From contig JAOPVX010000200.1 in NCBI GenBank assembly GCA_025965975.1, forward strand, positions 1 through 64,000: 64,000 nucleotides of DNA, in the 5' to 3' direction. This DNA comes from Mycobacterium sp. (lineage in GTDB: Bacteria > Actinomycetota > Actinomycetes > Mycobacteriales > Mycobacteriaceae). Of the stretch, positions 20,974 through 30,921 are shown in pieces. Below the pieces are notes generated by a model. It saw only the letters and a program-made list of their open reading frames with translations. It searched no databases and had not been told where the DNA came from. The translations under genes were made by a program, and so were the position numbers. Every line of letters starts with the position of its first letter. Position 1 is the first letter of the stretch.

Positions 20974-22596
20974 ATGGTCATGACGGTGTGGATCAACCGC
21001 AGGCCCGAGGCCGACGTAGCGGCCGAGCTCGAGGCGAGCCGGGGCCCGCTGGCCGGTGTCCGGCTCGCGGTGAAGGACAATGTCGACACCGCCGGGCTGC
21101 CCACCACTGCGGGCTGCCCGGAGTTCGCGTATCGACCGGAGCGCGACGCGGCCGCCGTGGCGGCGCTGCGGGCAGCAGGTGCGGTCGTCGTCGGCAAGAC
21201 CAACCTCGACCAGTTCGCCACCGGCCTCGTCGGCACCCGCTCGCCGTACGGCGCGGTGCCCGACAGCCGCAGGCCCGAATTCATCAGCGGCGGGTCAAGC
21301 TCGGGATCGGCGGTGGCGGTCGCCACCGGCGAGGCCGACATCGCGATCGGCACCGACACCGCCGGCTCGGGACGCGTGCCCGCGGGCTTGCAAGGCATCG
21401 TCGGGGTCAAGCCCACGCTCGGGGTGATCAGCACCGACGGCGTACTGCCTGCGTGCGAATCCTATGACTGCGTCACGATTTTCGCGCCGAATCTCGAGCT
21501 GGCGAACCGCGCCATGGGAGTGATGGCCGTCGGCGCATGGGATCGCCACTGGCCCTCCGACGTTCGGCTCGCAGCACCGCCAGGTCCCGTCGTTGCGGTT
21601 CCCGACGAGGTGCCCGAGCTGGACCGCGAGTGGCGCGCCGCGTTCGACGCCGCCGTCGGCCGGCTGACCGACGCGGGCGCACGCATCGCCACCGTGGACA
21701 TGGCGCCATTCCTTGCCGCGGCCAAGCTGCTCTACGACGGTGCGTTGGTGAGTGAACGATACGCCGCCGTAGGCGAGTTCATCGACGGGCATCCGGACGC
21801 CGCGTTGGATCCGACGGTCCGGCGCATCATCAGTGCGGCGCGGGACATCCCGGCGCATCGACTGGTGCGGGACCGCCGTGAGGTCGACCGGCTGCATGCC
21901 GTCGCGATGGCCGCGCTCGACGGTGTCGACGCGCTGATGGTGCCCACCGCTCCGATGCATCCCCGCATCGACGAAGTGGCCGCCGACCCGATCGGCGTCA
22001 ACTCCCGCATGGGCACCTATTCCAACTTCTGCAATCTGTTCGATCTGTGCGCGGTGGCCGTGCCTGCCGGCACGGCCGGCCAGGCGCAGTTCGGGATCAC
22101 CGTGCTGGCTCGTGCCTTCGAGGATGCCGTCGCAATGGATATCGCCGCGCTCACATCGGCAGACCAAGCGCCCGTGGATGTTTGGCCGCTGGCGGCGGCG
22201 GAGTCCGTCGAGCTGGTGGTATTCGGCGCGCACCTTCGCGGCGGACCGCTGGCTCATCAGCTCACCGATCAGGGCGCCCGCTGGGCCGGCGAGGTCGCGA
22301 CGGCGCCGCGCTACCGGATGTCGGTGTTGCCGACCGTCCCGGCCAAGCCGGCCATCACCCGGGTGCCCGACGGTGCGCCTGGCACCGCGCTGAGTGGACA
22401 CCGGTGGTTGTTGTCACCGGCTGCACTCGGCCGGTTCCTGGCCACCCTGCCTGCGCCGATGCAGCTCGGCAAGGCCGAATTCGACGACGGCACATGGCGA
22501 ACCGCGTTCGGCTGCGACGGCGCCGCGGCGACCGGCGCCGACATCAGTGCATTCGGTAGCTGGCCTGCTGCCATCGCGGCCGGCGCGGTGGGCTAG
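20974..22596 (+). CDS. atzF: Allophanate hydrolase (amidase-signature enzyme)
   Basis: About 540 residues. The N-terminal two thirds is an amidase-signature domain: catalytic Lys in RLAVKDNVDTAG, cis-Ser in GGSSSGSAVAV and nucleophile Ser in GTDTAGSGRVP. The C-terminal domain (ELVVFGAHLRGGPLAHQLTD, LPAPMQLGKAEF) is the small domain found in allophanate hydrolases such as AtzF and urea amidolyase. It would convert allophanate to ammonium and CO2. No urea carboxylase or transporter is adjacent, so its upstream partner is elsewhere or the substrate differs. ATGs at 20974 and 20980 are both plausible starts; TTG at 20971 is less so. Absent from the same place in M. tuberculosis. Confidence 0.88.
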   Translation: MVMTVWINRRPEADVAAELEASRGPLAGVRLAVKDNVDTAGLPTTAGCPEFAYRPERDAAAVAALRAAGAVVVGKTNLDQFATGLVGTRSPYGAVPDSRRPEFISGGSSSGSAVAVATGEADIAIGTDTAGSGRVPAGLQGIVGVKPTLGVISTDGVLPACESYDCVTIFAPNLELANRAMGVMAVGAWDRHWPSDVRLAAPPGPVVAVPDEVPELDREWRAAFDAAVGRLTDAGARIATVDMAPFLAAAKLLYDGALVSERYAAVGEFIDGHPDAALDPTVRRIISAARDIPAHRLVRDRREVDRLHAVAMAALDGVDALMVPTAPMHPRIDEVAADPIGVNSRMGTYSNFCNLFDLCAVAVPAGTAGQAQFGITVLARAFEDAVAMDIAALTSADQAPVDVWPLAAAESVELVVFGAHLRGGPLAHQLTDQGARWAGEVATAPRYRMSVLPTVPAKPAITRVPDGAPGTALSGHRWLLSPAALGRFLATLPAPMQLGKAEFDDGTWRTAFGCDGAAATGADISAFGSWPAAIAAGAVG

Positions 22597-24611
22597 CCAG
22601 ACCCGCCGTCGCGGCGCGCAAGCTCGGAGAGCATGGCGTTGTAGGCAGTCAATTCCGCGTTGTCGTCGCGGTCGGCGGCCCGGTCGAGTCGTTTGGCGGT
22701 GCGTTGATCGCTGCGTCGCCACTGGATCAGCAGGGCGATCATCACCACCACGAGCGGGACTTCGCCTGCCGCCCAGGCGATTCCACCGCCCAGCCGCTGA
22801 TCTCCCAGCAGATCGGTATGCCAAATCAGCCGCAGCGAGCGGTAGAAGGTCTCGCCGAGAACGGTCTGCATGCCCATCAGCACGACACCGAAGAACGCGT
22901 GCAGCGGCAGCGTCGCGAACACCATCGCGACCTTGCCGAGTTGCGGAATCTGCCGCGGTGTCGGGTCGATGCCGATCACCACCCAGTAGAAGAGGTACCC
23001 GCTGAGCAGGAAGTGAACGTTCATCAGCAGATGCGCGGCGTGGTTGCTCACCGCGGCGTCGAAAACGCCGCCGAGGTACAGGCCGTAAAAGCCCGCGACG
23101 AACAACACAGTGGCCACGATCGGGTGAGTGAGGAAGCGCGACAGCCGCGAATGCAGCGCCGCCAGCAGCCATTCCCGGGGCCCAGGCGGCTCGCCCCGTG
23201 CTGCGGTCGGCAGCGCGCGAAGGGCAAGCGTCACGGGGCCGCCCAAGACCAGCAGGATCGGCACCAGCATCGACAGAAGCATGTGCGCGATCATGTGCAT
23301 CGAGAACATCGCCGGCATGTAACGGCCGAGCCCCGACGACGTGGTGAACAGCAGCACCGCGCAGCCGCACATCCATGCCATCGTGCGACCCATCGGCCAC
23401 GCGTCGCCGCGACGGCGCAACCGGCGCAACCCGAGCAGATACAGCACGGCCATGACGATCGCGGCAGTGCCGAAGATGAGGTCGAACCGCCAGTCGAATA
23501 GCACGCGGGCCAGCGTTGGCGGCCCGGCGAAGTCGTAGCCGATCTCGATGGAAGGGATGGACGGGTTGTAGATCGCCGGCGCCGGCGGCGGAGTGCGGCC
23601 CAGCGCAACCGCGATGCCGAACGTCAGGCCGAAGATCAGCGCCTCGATGAGCGCCAGCTTGATCAACGGCCCTCGCGCCTCCGGATCCGACCGCAGTGCA
23701 GCAACACCGCTGCGCCGCTGTCGCCAACCGATGAAGCCCAGCGCGCACAACGCCGACGCCTTAGCGAGGACCAGCCAGCCGTATCCGCTGTGCAGCAGGT
23801 CGCCCGGCCGGATTCGGACCAGAGCGTTGACGACACCGCTGAGCGCCATCGCCAGGAAACACCACAGGGCGACGGCGGAAAACCTTCGCGCCGCCAGGTC
23901 GGCGTGTTCGCCACTGCGCAGCGCGTGGGCGAGAAGTGCCAGCAGACCACCGGCCCACACTCCGGCGGCGACCAAGTGGATGAGCAGGCTGTTGGTGGCC
24001 ATGTCGTGGGAGCCGCCCGCCGACGAATGGCCGGTCAGTGCCAGCGGGATCAGGCTGACAAGCGACCCGGCGAAGAGCAACGGCGTCCACGACCAGCGCA
24101 GCACCGGAAGGCTGGCCAGCACGACCGCGGCCGCAATGAAGGCGGTCCAGCGCCATGCGGTGGCGGTATCGACCAGGCTCGCCACCGACCAGATCGCCGA
24201 AGGGCTGAGGCGGGAGACCAACGGCTGTCCCGTAACGTCCGAGACCGTCAGCGGCACCAGCAGCGCCGCGCAGACGGTCCAGACCCCGGACGCCACAGTG
24301 CCCAGCCGCAGTGCGCGGTAACCCGCGGCATCGAGCACGCCATTGGGCTGCGGCGGCACCAGGAACGCCGCGAACATGAATGATCCGACAGCAAGCACGG
24401 CGGCGATCTCCCCCGCCGCGCGCACGAACGGCAGTCCGTAAGTGGTCACCGGGCCAGGATCGGGCAGCCCGGTGGCGGTAAGCGCATCGGCAAGTGACAA
24501 CGCCGAAAGGGCCGCGGCCGTTGCGCCGGCCAGCAGTCCGACGCCGAGCAGCACCGGCCACACCGCGCTGGTGCGCACGCCTGGCGCCACCACCCGACCC
24601 GGAGAAGTCAT
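22593..24611 (-). CDS. CopD-CtaG fusion membrane protein (Rv0102 type)
   Basis: 672 residues with about 14-16 membrane helices. The N-terminal half resembles copper-resistance CopD (LLIHLVAAGVWAGGLLALL, MALSGVVNALVRI). The C-terminal half is a Caa3-type CtaG domain (RYMPAMFSMHMIAHMLLSML, VSNHAAHLLMNVHFLLSGYL) with His-rich metal-binding loops. Such proteins are associated with copper handling and cytochrome oxidase assembly. In M. tuberculosis the homologue is Rv0102, far from this locus. The stop overlaps the convergent allophanate hydrolase stop by 4 bases. Confidence 0.88.
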   Translation of the reverse strand: MTSPGRVVAPGVRTSAVWPVLLGVGLLAGATAAALSALSLADALTATGLPDPGPVTTYGLPFVRAAGEIAAVLAVGSFMFAAFLVPPQPNGVLDAAGYRALRLGTVASGVWTVCAALLVPLTVSDVTGQPLVSRLSPSAIWSVASLVDTATAWRWTAFIAAAVVLASLPVLRWSWTPLLFAGSLVSLIPLALTGHSSAGGSHDMATNSLLIHLVAAGVWAGGLLALLAHALRSGEHADLAARRFSAVALWCFLAMALSGVVNALVRIRPGDLLHSGYGWLVLAKASALCALGFIGWRQRRSGVAALRSDPEARGPLIKLALIEALIFGLTFGIAVALGRTPPPAPAIYNPSIPSIEIGYDFAGPPTLARVLFDWRFDLIFGTAAIVMAVLYLLGLRRLRRRGDAWPMGRTMAWMCGCAVLLFTTSSGLGRYMPAMFSMHMIAHMLLSMLVPILLVLGGPVTLALRALPTAARGEPPGPREWLLAALHSRLSRFLTHPIVATVLFVAGFYGLYLGGVFDAAVSNHAAHLLMNVHFLLSGYLFYWVVIGIDPTPRQIPQLGKVAMVFATLPLHAFFGVVLMGMQTVLGETFYRSLRLIWHTDLLGDQRLGGGIAWAAGEVPLVVVMIALLIQWRRSDQRTAKRLDRAADRDDNAELTAYNAMLSELARRDGGSG

Positions 24612-24659
24612 GTGCCCAGCGTATGGCGTGGCGAGCAGCCGGGACGCAGACTGCCCTTG

Positions 24660-27008
24660 CTACGCGGACTGGCCGCGGACAATTCGCCGCGCTACCTCGC
24701 GGGCATAGAACTGTTCGAGCGAAATCCGCTCGACCGTGTCCATGTCGCCAAGGATGCCGCGCAGTTCGTCGCGGAATGCGGTCCGCCGCTCGTCCAGGTC
24801 GGCCGCGGGCTCCAGCAGATGCTGATCGGCGGCAACCTGACGCGCCGTGGCAAACAGTAGCGCCGACACCGCCTCGTTGCTGCGCACCCGGTCCTGCGCG
24901 GCGTATTGCCTGCCGACGCCCAAGGCCTTCTTCGTCAGGTCCTTTTCATCGATCTCGGCAGGGGCGTCACGCAGCACGTCGGAGACGATCTCGTAGGCCT
25001 CGAAGAACGGCCGCAGCATGGCGCCGGCGATGAGCGGCTTCTTGGCCCGCAGCAACACGTTGATCTCGTCGCCGCCTGCGGCGACGTGGGCCTCCCAGTC
25101 CCCGTGCCACGACATCTCTTCGGCCACGTGTTCACGGAAAGCGGCCGAGTCCGCGAAGTAGAAGTCGAACTTCAGCAGATCCCGCAAGTGCATCGTCTGG
25201 TTCCAAAACGCTTCCAGCCGGTCACCTTCCGCACGCGCGGCATACGCGAGCGCCAACTCGACGATCGACGTCTCGAGGAAAGCGTCGATGAGTGTGTTGC
25301 GGTAGAAGGCCGCCTGATGCTCATCTTCCGGCGCGATCCGCCATACCGGTTCTCGGCCACCCTCAACGCACGTGATGGGATGGCCGTTGGACAACGCATC
25401 GAGCGCCGCGCGGACGCCGTCGGCCGTGCGCAGTCGCAACGCGCTGTTGGTCATCGGAGTCTGCTTGCGTTCAAGATAATCCAGCGAGTCCTGCAGGGTG
25501 TGGTGGAGCTGGTCAAGCGTCAGCGCGACCCCGCGGGCGGTTAACAGCAGAGCCGAAACCAGAGCCGTCGCGTTGACCGGCGTGACCCGCAGGATCCGCC
25601 AGGCCACCTCGAACGCCATCTTTTGCAGCGCAAGGCGTTTGGCGGCATCGTCGGTGGTCATTGGACCGTGCGGCTCGCCAAGGTACTCGCGCATCGACAC
25701 CGCTTCGGGGAAGCGGACGTAGATCTTGCCGTAGTTGCGCTCACCCTGTGCCTTGATGAAGTTGTACAGCCAGGACAGACCCTCGGGCGTCTTCTCGCCG
25801 CCGCGTGCGTACGCGGCGTATTCGGCGGTCTCGTGCAACTGATCGAAGCTGATCGACACCGGCTGCAGCAGAATGTCGTCGCTGCGGCCGTCGAGGTAGG
25901 CATCGGCGACATAGGCAAGCAGGCCCAGCTTGGGCGGCAACATCTTTCCGGTGCGAGAGCGCGTGCCCTCGATCGACCAGCTGAGGTTGAACCGCTTCTC
26001 GATGATGTAGCTGATGAACTGCCGCAGCACATATTTGTACAGCGGGTCGTCAAGCTTTCGGCGGATGAAGATGACACCCGAGTGACGCATCAGCGGCCCC
26101 ATGAACCCGAACGACAGGTTGATGCCCGCGAACGTGTGCACCGGCGGCAGGCGGTTCTCCTGCATCGCCACAGGCACAATCACGCCGTCAAGGTAGGAGC
26201 GGTGCGAGAACAGCAGCACGGCGGGATGGGTTTCCAACGCGTGTCGCATCCGCTCGACTTCGGCGCGGTTATAGTCGATGTTCGGGTCGAATCCCCTGCT
26301 GAAGATCGCTCGGCCCAACGACGGGATGAGGTCGACCGAGAAGCGGCTCCACCCCGTCGAGAGTTCGTCGAGCATGGTCCCGGCTTGGTCGACGCTCGCG
26401 CCGGGAATCTTCTCAAGGCCCTCGCGGAACCGCGCTGACGCCAGCATCTCTGGCTTGACCAAACGTGGCGACTTGTACTCGGGCCCGAGCAGTCGCAGCT
26501 CAACGCGTTCGATTGCCAAGATGGCGCGTCGGATCACGAAACGCGCGAATTCCCTTGGGTTCTCGGCGACGGTGGTATCGCTCCACTGCTGGCGCAGCTC
26601 TGATACCTTTGCGGGCTCGCCAGCGACCACCCTGGCTCGCGATGGATCCTTCTTCAGGATGCGGTGCTGCAGCATCTGTGGAGGGCGGTACGTGTCCCTG
26701 CCGGACAGCAGTGCCGCCACCTTGGACCGCGTCGGCAATCCGCCCGGCACCCAGAACACCCGTACCGGCACGACGGACCGGTCTTCGTCGGCCTCCAGCA
26801 TTTCGACCAGCCGCGCCAGAACCCCAGCCGGCGGATCGTCGTCAACGGGCAGTTTAAGCACTTCGACATGCGTATCGGAGTGCTCACGGCGCTGGCGTAC
26901 CAGCCAGTCGTTCAGCAGTTCCTCTTCGGCAGGCGAGGACACCGACGCCAGGACGAGCGCGTCGTCGGTGGTGGTGAACGGGGCGAAGTGGTCGCCTGGA
27001 ACTTTCAC
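24660..27008 (-). CDS. plsB2: Glycerol-3-phosphate acyltransferase
   Basis: 782 residues matching PlsB-type sn-1 glycerol-3-phosphate acyltransferases in length. The catalytic HX4D box is HRSYLD (residues 269-274), followed by block [16 protein letters not shown], block [14 protein letters not shown] and block [11 protein letters not shown]. It makes lysophosphatidic acid, the first step of glycerolipid synthesis, at the membrane. The start [11 protein letters not shown] overlaps the plsC stop by 4 bases, so translation is coupled. Homologue: Rv2482c. It is the last gene of the operon formed with the WS/DGAT-like and plsC genes. Confidence 0.96.
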   Translation of the reverse strand: MKVPGDHFAPFTTTDDALVLASVSSPAEEELLNDWLVRQRREHSDTHVEVLKLPVDDDPPAGVLARLVEMLEADEDRSVVPVRVFWVPGGLPTRSKVAALLSGRDTYRPPQMLQHRILKKDPSRARVVAGEPAKVSELRQQWSDTTVAENPREFARFVIRRAILAIERVELRLLGPEYKSPRLVKPEMLASARFREGLEKIPGASVDQAGTMLDELSTGWSRFSVDLIPSLGRAIFSRGFDPNIDYNRAEVERMRHALETHPAVLLFSHRSYLDGVIVPVAMQENRLPPVHTFAGINLSFGFMGPLMRHSGVIFIRRKLDDPLYKYVLRQFISYIIEKRFNLSWSIEGTRSRTGKMLPPKLGLLAYVADAYLDGRSDDILLQPVSISFDQLHETAEYAAYARGGEKTPEGLSWLYNFIKAQGERNYGKIYVRFPEAVSMREYLGEPHGPMTTDDAAKRLALQKMAFEVAWRILRVTPVNATALVSALLLTARGVALTLDQLHHTLQDSLDYLERKQTPMTNSALRLRTADGVRAALDALSNGHPITCVEGGREPVWRIAPEDEHQAAFYRNTLIDAFLETSIVELALAYAARAEGDRLEAFWNQTMHLRDLLKFDFYFADSAAFREHVAEEMSWHGDWEAHVAAGGDEINVLLRAKKPLIAGAMLRPFFEAYEIVSDVLRDAPAEIDEKDLTKKALGVGRQYAAQDRVRSNEAVSALLFATARQVAADQHLLEPAADLDERRTAFRDELRGILGDMDTVERISLEQFYAREVARRIVRGQSA

Positions 27009-28642
27009 GGCCGGCCTTTCGCGGCAGCCTTTTTCGTTGTTTTCTTGGCGGCCGTTTTCTTGGCGGCCGCGTTCTTGGCCTGCGGCTTCTTGGCGGTGGT
27101 CTTGGGGGTGGCCTTCTTTACCGCTTTCTTCGCCGGGGCCTTCTTACGGGTGTACAACCCCGGTGTCGGCAGCTCGTCGTGCGGCCAGTCGCTGAGTGCG
27201 TCGAGGTAGAGCTGGCGCACCTCGGCGATGCGCTCGGACAGGTTTTCGTGCGTCCAGTCGTCGACCGGGATCGGCGGGTAGACCGCGACGTCGACGGTGC
27301 CGGGGTTGAAGGTGGTGGAGTCTCGCGCGGCGATGACCTCCGCGTTGCGGATCACGATTGGGACAATCGGGATTCCCGCCGACATCGCAATTCGGAACGG
27401 CCCCTTCTTGAATGGGCCGACCTCGGTGGTGTCCAGCCGGGTGCCCTCGGGCGCGATCAGGATCGACAACCCCTTGCGCGCGAGCTGCTCAACCTTCCTT
27501 AGTCCCTCGACGGCCTTTTTGGGGTCGTCGCGGTCGATGAAGGCGGCGTCCATGATCTTGCCCATGGTGCCGACGATCGGATCGTTCTCCAGCTCCTTCT
27601 TTCCGACCGATGTGAAGTTGTCGCTGACCAACCTGCCCGCGATGATCGGGTCAACTTGGTTGCGGTGGTTGAAGATAAACACCGCGGGCCGCTGGGCGGT
27701 CAGGTTCTCCTCCCCCAACACGTTGAGGTTGACGCCGGTGGCCGTCAACAGCACACGCCCGAAGGCGGACGTGAAGAAGTTGACGCCGGTGCGCTTGTTG
27801 CGGGTCAGCAGCCCAAGGCCAATGGCACCGGCGGCGATCGGCATCATCGACGCGACGCCGGCGACGGTCCGCAATTGCGAGATGGGATTGCTTCCGCTGC
27901 GGCTGGTGAATCTCAGTACCGGCCAGCCGCGTTTGGCGGCGACCGCGGCGAGCTTGCCCGCTGGATTGGTCGGCCGCGGATTGCCGACGAGATACATCAA
28001 CGCGACGTCTTCGTCGCCGTCGGCGTAGAAGTAGCTCTTGGACAGGTCGACACCGTTCTTCGCGGAGAATGCCTGCACCGCCCTGGCTTTGCCCGGCCCC
28101 CAGATGATCGGCGTGAGCACCTCCCCGGTGAGCTGGCCGTGCTCATCGGTCTCGAACTTGTTGCTCAGCACGTTCTGGATGCCAAGGAACCGCGCGACGG
28201 GCTCGACCTGGACTGTCAGTGCCGAAGAGCTGAGTACCACGGTGTGCCCGCGGCCCATGTGAGCGTGGACGAGCTCGCGCATCTCCGGATAGATGCGACC
28301 GACGATCTTCTGTTCAAAGAGCCGCTCGGCAAGTTCGTCGATGTCGTCTAGGGAGTTGCCGCGCAGCATGCGGGCGCCCTTACCGATGAGGTCCTCGAAC
28401 TCGGACCGGCCGAGCTGATGGTTGAGACCGGCCTGCACCATGCCGATGAACTCGCCGACGGACATCTGGCGCCTACGAAGCCGGTCTTGGGTCATGATGA
28501 CGCCGGTGAACCCGGCGACCAGGGTGCCGTCGAGATCGAAGAAGGCACCAACCTCAGGTCCCCGTGGGCTGCCCTCGATCTCGGCGACCGAGCCAGGCAG
28601 CCGCATGGTCCGTGGATTGCGCTGACCGTTGGCCGAAGTCAT
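27005..28642 (-). CDS. plsC: HAD-IB phosphatase / 1-acylglycerol-3-phosphate acyltransferase fusion
   Basis: 545 residues with two enzymatic domains. Residues ~30-235 form a HAD-IB hydrolase ([11 protein letters not shown] with Asp36/Asp38, [22 protein letters not shown]), as in serine-phosphate phosphatases. Residues ~300-480 form a PlsC acyltransferase (HRNQVD at 326-331, and [12 protein letters not shown]). The last ~45 residues are a Lys/Ala-rich PAKKAxKK tail resembling histone-like tails, possibly for membrane or nucleic-acid contact. The same architecture is found in Rv2483c. It would acylate lysophosphatidate and perhaps dephosphorylate phosphatidate. Overlaps both operon neighbours by 4 bases. 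Confidence 0.94.
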   Translation of the reverse strand: MTSANGQRNPRTMRLPGSVAEIEGSPRGPEVGAFFDLDGTLVAGFTGVIMTQDRLRRRQMSVGEFIGMVQAGLNHQLGRSEFEDLIGKGARMLRGNSLDDIDELAERLFEQKIVGRIYPEMRELVHAHMGRGHTVVLSSSALTVQVEPVARFLGIQNVLSNKFETDEHGQLTGEVLTPIIWGPGKARAVQAFSAKNGVDLSKSYFYADGDEDVALMYLVGNPRPTNPAGKLAAVAAKRGWPVLRFTSRSGSNPISQLRTVAGVASMMPIAAGAIGLGLLTRNKRTGVNFFTSAFGRVLLTATGVNLNVLGEENLTAQRPAVFIFNHRNQVDPIIAGRLVSDNFTSVGKKELENDPIVGTMGKIMDAAFIDRDDPKKAVEGLRKVEQLARKGLSILIAPEGTRLDTTEVGPFKKGPFRIAMSAGIPIVPIVIRNAEVIAARDSTTFNPGTVDVAVYPPIPVDDWTHENLSERIAEVRQLYLDALSDWPHDELPTPGLYTRKKAPAKKAVKKATPKTTAKKPQAKNAAAKKTAAKKTTKKAAAKGRP

Positions 28643-30123
28643 TGCGCCGCACTTCCGTTGGGTGAAACTGGGGTGGGTTCCTCGGCGTCGATCGTGAACG
28701 ACGCAGGCGAGGCGCGACCGTCGCCGCCGAGGGCGAGTACGTCATCGAAGCCGGCCAGGAGGCAGCGCGCCCACAAGTCGGAGTCTGTGATCGACGCGCG
28801 GTCGCAGCGTGTGGTGATCGTGCAATAGCCGGCACGGGAGATCAGCACGACCATCACCGCCACGCCGGGCAACGGGCCAAGGCCGTACTGCCGCAAGACC
28901 TTTGCCCCCGCGACAAAGGTATCGCCTGCGTAGACCGGCACATTGCTGGCCTGGACGTCGGAGCTGACGATCGATCCGGCCATCGACTCGAGCACGGAGT
29001 CGGGCAACAGAGTGAGCACAGGGGCGATGGCGCCGACCATGTCGATCGCACGCTCCTCGCGCTTGCGCGTCATCTGCGAACGAATGTTCTTGATGCGCAC
29101 TTCCGGCTCGTGCAGGCCAATCGGCGCGGCGAGATTGACGCCGGCGAATCGGTTACCGCCGGCCGGATCCGCCTCGGACCTCAGGCTGACCGGTACCGCC
29201 ATCGGCAGCGCCTCGATCGGCACGCCCTTGGCCTCGTGGTAGAGGCGCAAGGCACCACATAGCCCGGCCAGGTAGGCGTCGTTGATCGAGCCGCCTGCCG
29301 CCTTTGCGGCCTTGTGCAAGTCGCCAAATTCGATGTCGATGGCCTCGCTGCGTGAGGACAGGCTTCGGCGCCGCAGCACCGGCGACAGCGGGGCGACGGG
29401 TCCGACGACGCGGGCGCCGGACATCGCGTACTCGACGACCTCACCCAATCTCGATATCGGGTCGCGGACCATTTCGCCGACGACGTGCGCCGCGCCAAAA
29501 ATCACCCCGCGTACCCGGCCGGCGATCGTGCCGGGAAGCCGGTTAAACCCTTGACGCATCAAGTCGTTGGGTGACAAGTCCTGCGGGACGGGCAGCGGCG
29601 GAGGGGCCTGCGGTGGCGGATCACGCTCGAGGTCGTAGAGGTTGGCGAACATCTCGACACCGCCTACGCCGTCGGTCACGGCGTGGCTGAGATGCACCAT
29701 CAGGGCGGCGCGGCCGCCTGCGAGGCCCTCGACGAGGGTCGCGGTCCACAACGGCCGGGAGATGTCGAGAGGTGACTGCGCCGCGACCTCGGCCAGGTCG
29801 AATACCTGGCGCAGCGTCCCCGGCTCGGGGACCCGCATCCGGCGCACATGAAAGTCGAGGTTGAAGTCGGGGTCGATCACCCACCGCGGCGCCACGGTGG
29901 GCAGCGTCGGCATGACGACCTTCTGGCGCAGCCGAAGGACCTTGCGCGAGGCACTGTCGAACCTCGCCAGGAATCGCTCCCAGTCCGGAGTGCTGTCAAG
30001 GAGTTCCACGGTCATGATGCCCGAACGGGTGCGCGGGTTGGCTTCGCCGCGGTGCAGTATCTGGTCGAACGGGCTGAGTTCCTCCGGAAGTTCAGCTGTG
30101 TCGAGTTCCGGCACGTCGCTCAT
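28639..30123 (-). CDS. WS/DGAT family acyltransferase (Rv2484c type)
   Basis: About 494 residues of the wax-ester synthase/diacylglycerol acyltransferase family. The N-terminal PFDQILHRGE and SRPLWTATLVEGLAGGRAAL segments and the C-terminal NVPVYAGDTFVAGAKVL segment (the NVPG-type block) are present. The catalytic HHxxxDG motif reads SHAVTDG here: the second His, the one thought essential, is kept and the first is Ser. The ATG at 30123 is chosen because GGAGGGG lies 10 bases upstream; the GTG at 30132 abuts that site. First gene of the plsC-plsB2 operon, suggesting triacylglycerol or related lipid assembly. Homologue: Rv2484c. Confidence 0.9.
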   Translation of the reverse strand: MSDVPELDTAELPEELSPFDQILHRGEANPRTRSGIMTVELLDSTPDWERFLARFDSASRKVLRLRQKVVMPTLPTVAPRWVIDPDFNLDFHVRRMRVPEPGTLRQVFDLAEVAAQSPLDISRPLWTATLVEGLAGGRAALMVHLSHAVTDGVGGVEMFANLYDLERDPPPQAPPPLPVPQDLSPNDLMRQGFNRLPGTIAGRVRGVIFGAAHVVGEMVRDPISRLGEVVEYAMSGARVVGPVAPLSPVLRRRSLSSRSEAIDIEFGDLHKAAKAAGGSINDAYLAGLCGALRLYHEAKGVPIEALPMAVPVSLRSEADPAGGNRFAGVNLAAPIGLHEPEVRIKNIRSQMTRKREERAIDMVGAIAPVLTLLPDSVLESMAGSIVSSDVQASNVPVYAGDTFVAGAKVLRQYGLGPLPGVAVMVVLISRAGYCTITTRCDRASITDSDLWARCLLAGFDDVLALGGDGRASPASFTIDAEEPTPVSPNGSAAQ

Positions 30124-30253
30124 GCTCGTCACTCCCCTCCCTACGCCGAAGTACTGTCACCACGCTAGTCCGCCGCCCGGTAGCGCGGTGTGCCTTTAAC
30201 GGCTGCCGCGAGCGCAGGGTGTCAGGTCGCCGCGAGATACACTCCGGAGCGTT

Positions 30254-30327
30254 GCCTCCGTAGCTCAGTCGGATAGAGCAAGGGCTTTCTAATCCCTAGG
30301 TCGCAGGTTCGATTCCTGCCGGGGGCG
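30254..30327 (+). tRNA. tRNA-Arg (anticodon TCT)
   Basis: A full cloverleaf can be drawn. The acceptor arm GCCTCCG pairs with CGGGGGC (one G-U). The D-stem is GCTC/GAGC. The anticodon stem AGGG/CCCT has loop TTTCTAA (anticodon TCT, Arg). The T-stem GCAGG/CCTGC has loop TTCGATT. The discriminator is G, and CCA is not encoded. The pair at the base of the anticodon loop (C-T) is mismatched. The 3' 12 bases form the left part of a 31-bp repeat found again at 35814, so this gene is the likely integration site of the following island. Confidence 0.95.
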
Positions 30328-30346
30328 CAGGTCAGAGGGTGTTTTT
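30316..30346 (+). repeat. Left copy of a 31-bp direct repeat overlapping the tRNA 3' end (putative attL)
   Basis: 31 bases beginning in the T-stem of tRNA-Arg and running 19 bases past its end are repeated perfectly at 35814-35844. Flanking bases diverge on both sides. A tRNA 3'-end repeat bounding a few kilobases is the expected footprint of integration by a tyrosine recombinase. No integrase gene was found between the copies. Confidence 0.8.
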
Positions 30347-30366
30347 GGACCTGCCGAAATCGGCGG

Positions 30367-30388
30367 TCATCGGTTATTCATCGGTTAT
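30367..30388 (+). repeat. Tandem 11-base repeat near the tRNA end
   Basis: TCATCGGTTAT occurs twice in immediate succession, 20 bases inside the left 31-bp repeat. Short tandem direct repeats beside an attachment core resemble integrase arm-type binding sites; this interpretation is inference. Confidence 0.7.
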
Positions 30389-30821
30389 GTCCGTCACGGC
30401 GCGGTCTGGCTGCCTGCTACCGTCCCGGCTACAACTGAATCCCCGGAGAGATCCCAAGGTCAGGACATCGACCGGCGTCGGAGACAGTAACCAACGAGGC
30501 CGCTGGCATCGCAGGCGTGGCGCCCGCAAGGCACAGAGTTGGTCGGCGCAAACGCAAAAGCCCCCGGCGTACGGCGATGCTGTGATGAGCACCGAGACAG
30601 CCGGACATCGGCGCGCGCCAATCCCACGCCTTCAGGCGGGGGAGGATGTCAAGGTACAGCACGTAGCGGGCGCCTCGGAGTTCGCTTCGTGGGTCGACGT
30701 CCACCTGAACCGACGCTTGACCCCCAGAACGTTGCGGTAAGACGTCTCCGCTGGTCGCCTGCAATCTGTGGGCATGCGAGAGGTGCACAGATGTGCGGAT
30801 CGTTCGGCATCGCGCACACCG

Positions 30822-30843
30822 TGTGGTCCCAATGTGGTCCCAA
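30822..30843 (+). repeat. Tandem 11-base repeat in the island left end
   Basis: TGTGGTCCCAA occurs twice back to back. It is a second, different 11-base tandem about 450 bases further in than the first. Same possible meaning (integrase arm site or regulator iteron), unproven. Confidence 0.65.
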
Positions 30844-30921
30844 GTCTGCAGTCCCTGAAGGACATTGGCGCATGCACGTCACGGCTGCCTTCAGGTCCAA
30901 CCGCAGGCCTTGAAAATCGGC

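Larger units (their letters stand above)
30347..30921. other. Island left end without a convincing gene
   Basis: All frames here are short and lack recognisable motifs; overlapping frames on both strands read as low-complexity Arg/Pro-rich translations. The stretch contains two tandem 11-base repeats (30367-30388 and 30822-30843), described separately, and a 7-base inverted repeat GCAGGTC/GACCTGC just after the tRNA. I read it as the non-coding or decayed end of the integrated element. A remnant of an integrase cannot be excluded but was not recognised. Confidence 0.5.

Noticed and set aside
30429..30788. 119-residue leftward frame in the island left end as an integrase remnant
   Set aside because: No tyrosine-recombinase boxes (R...HxxR...Y) were found in any frame; kept only as an undecided gap.
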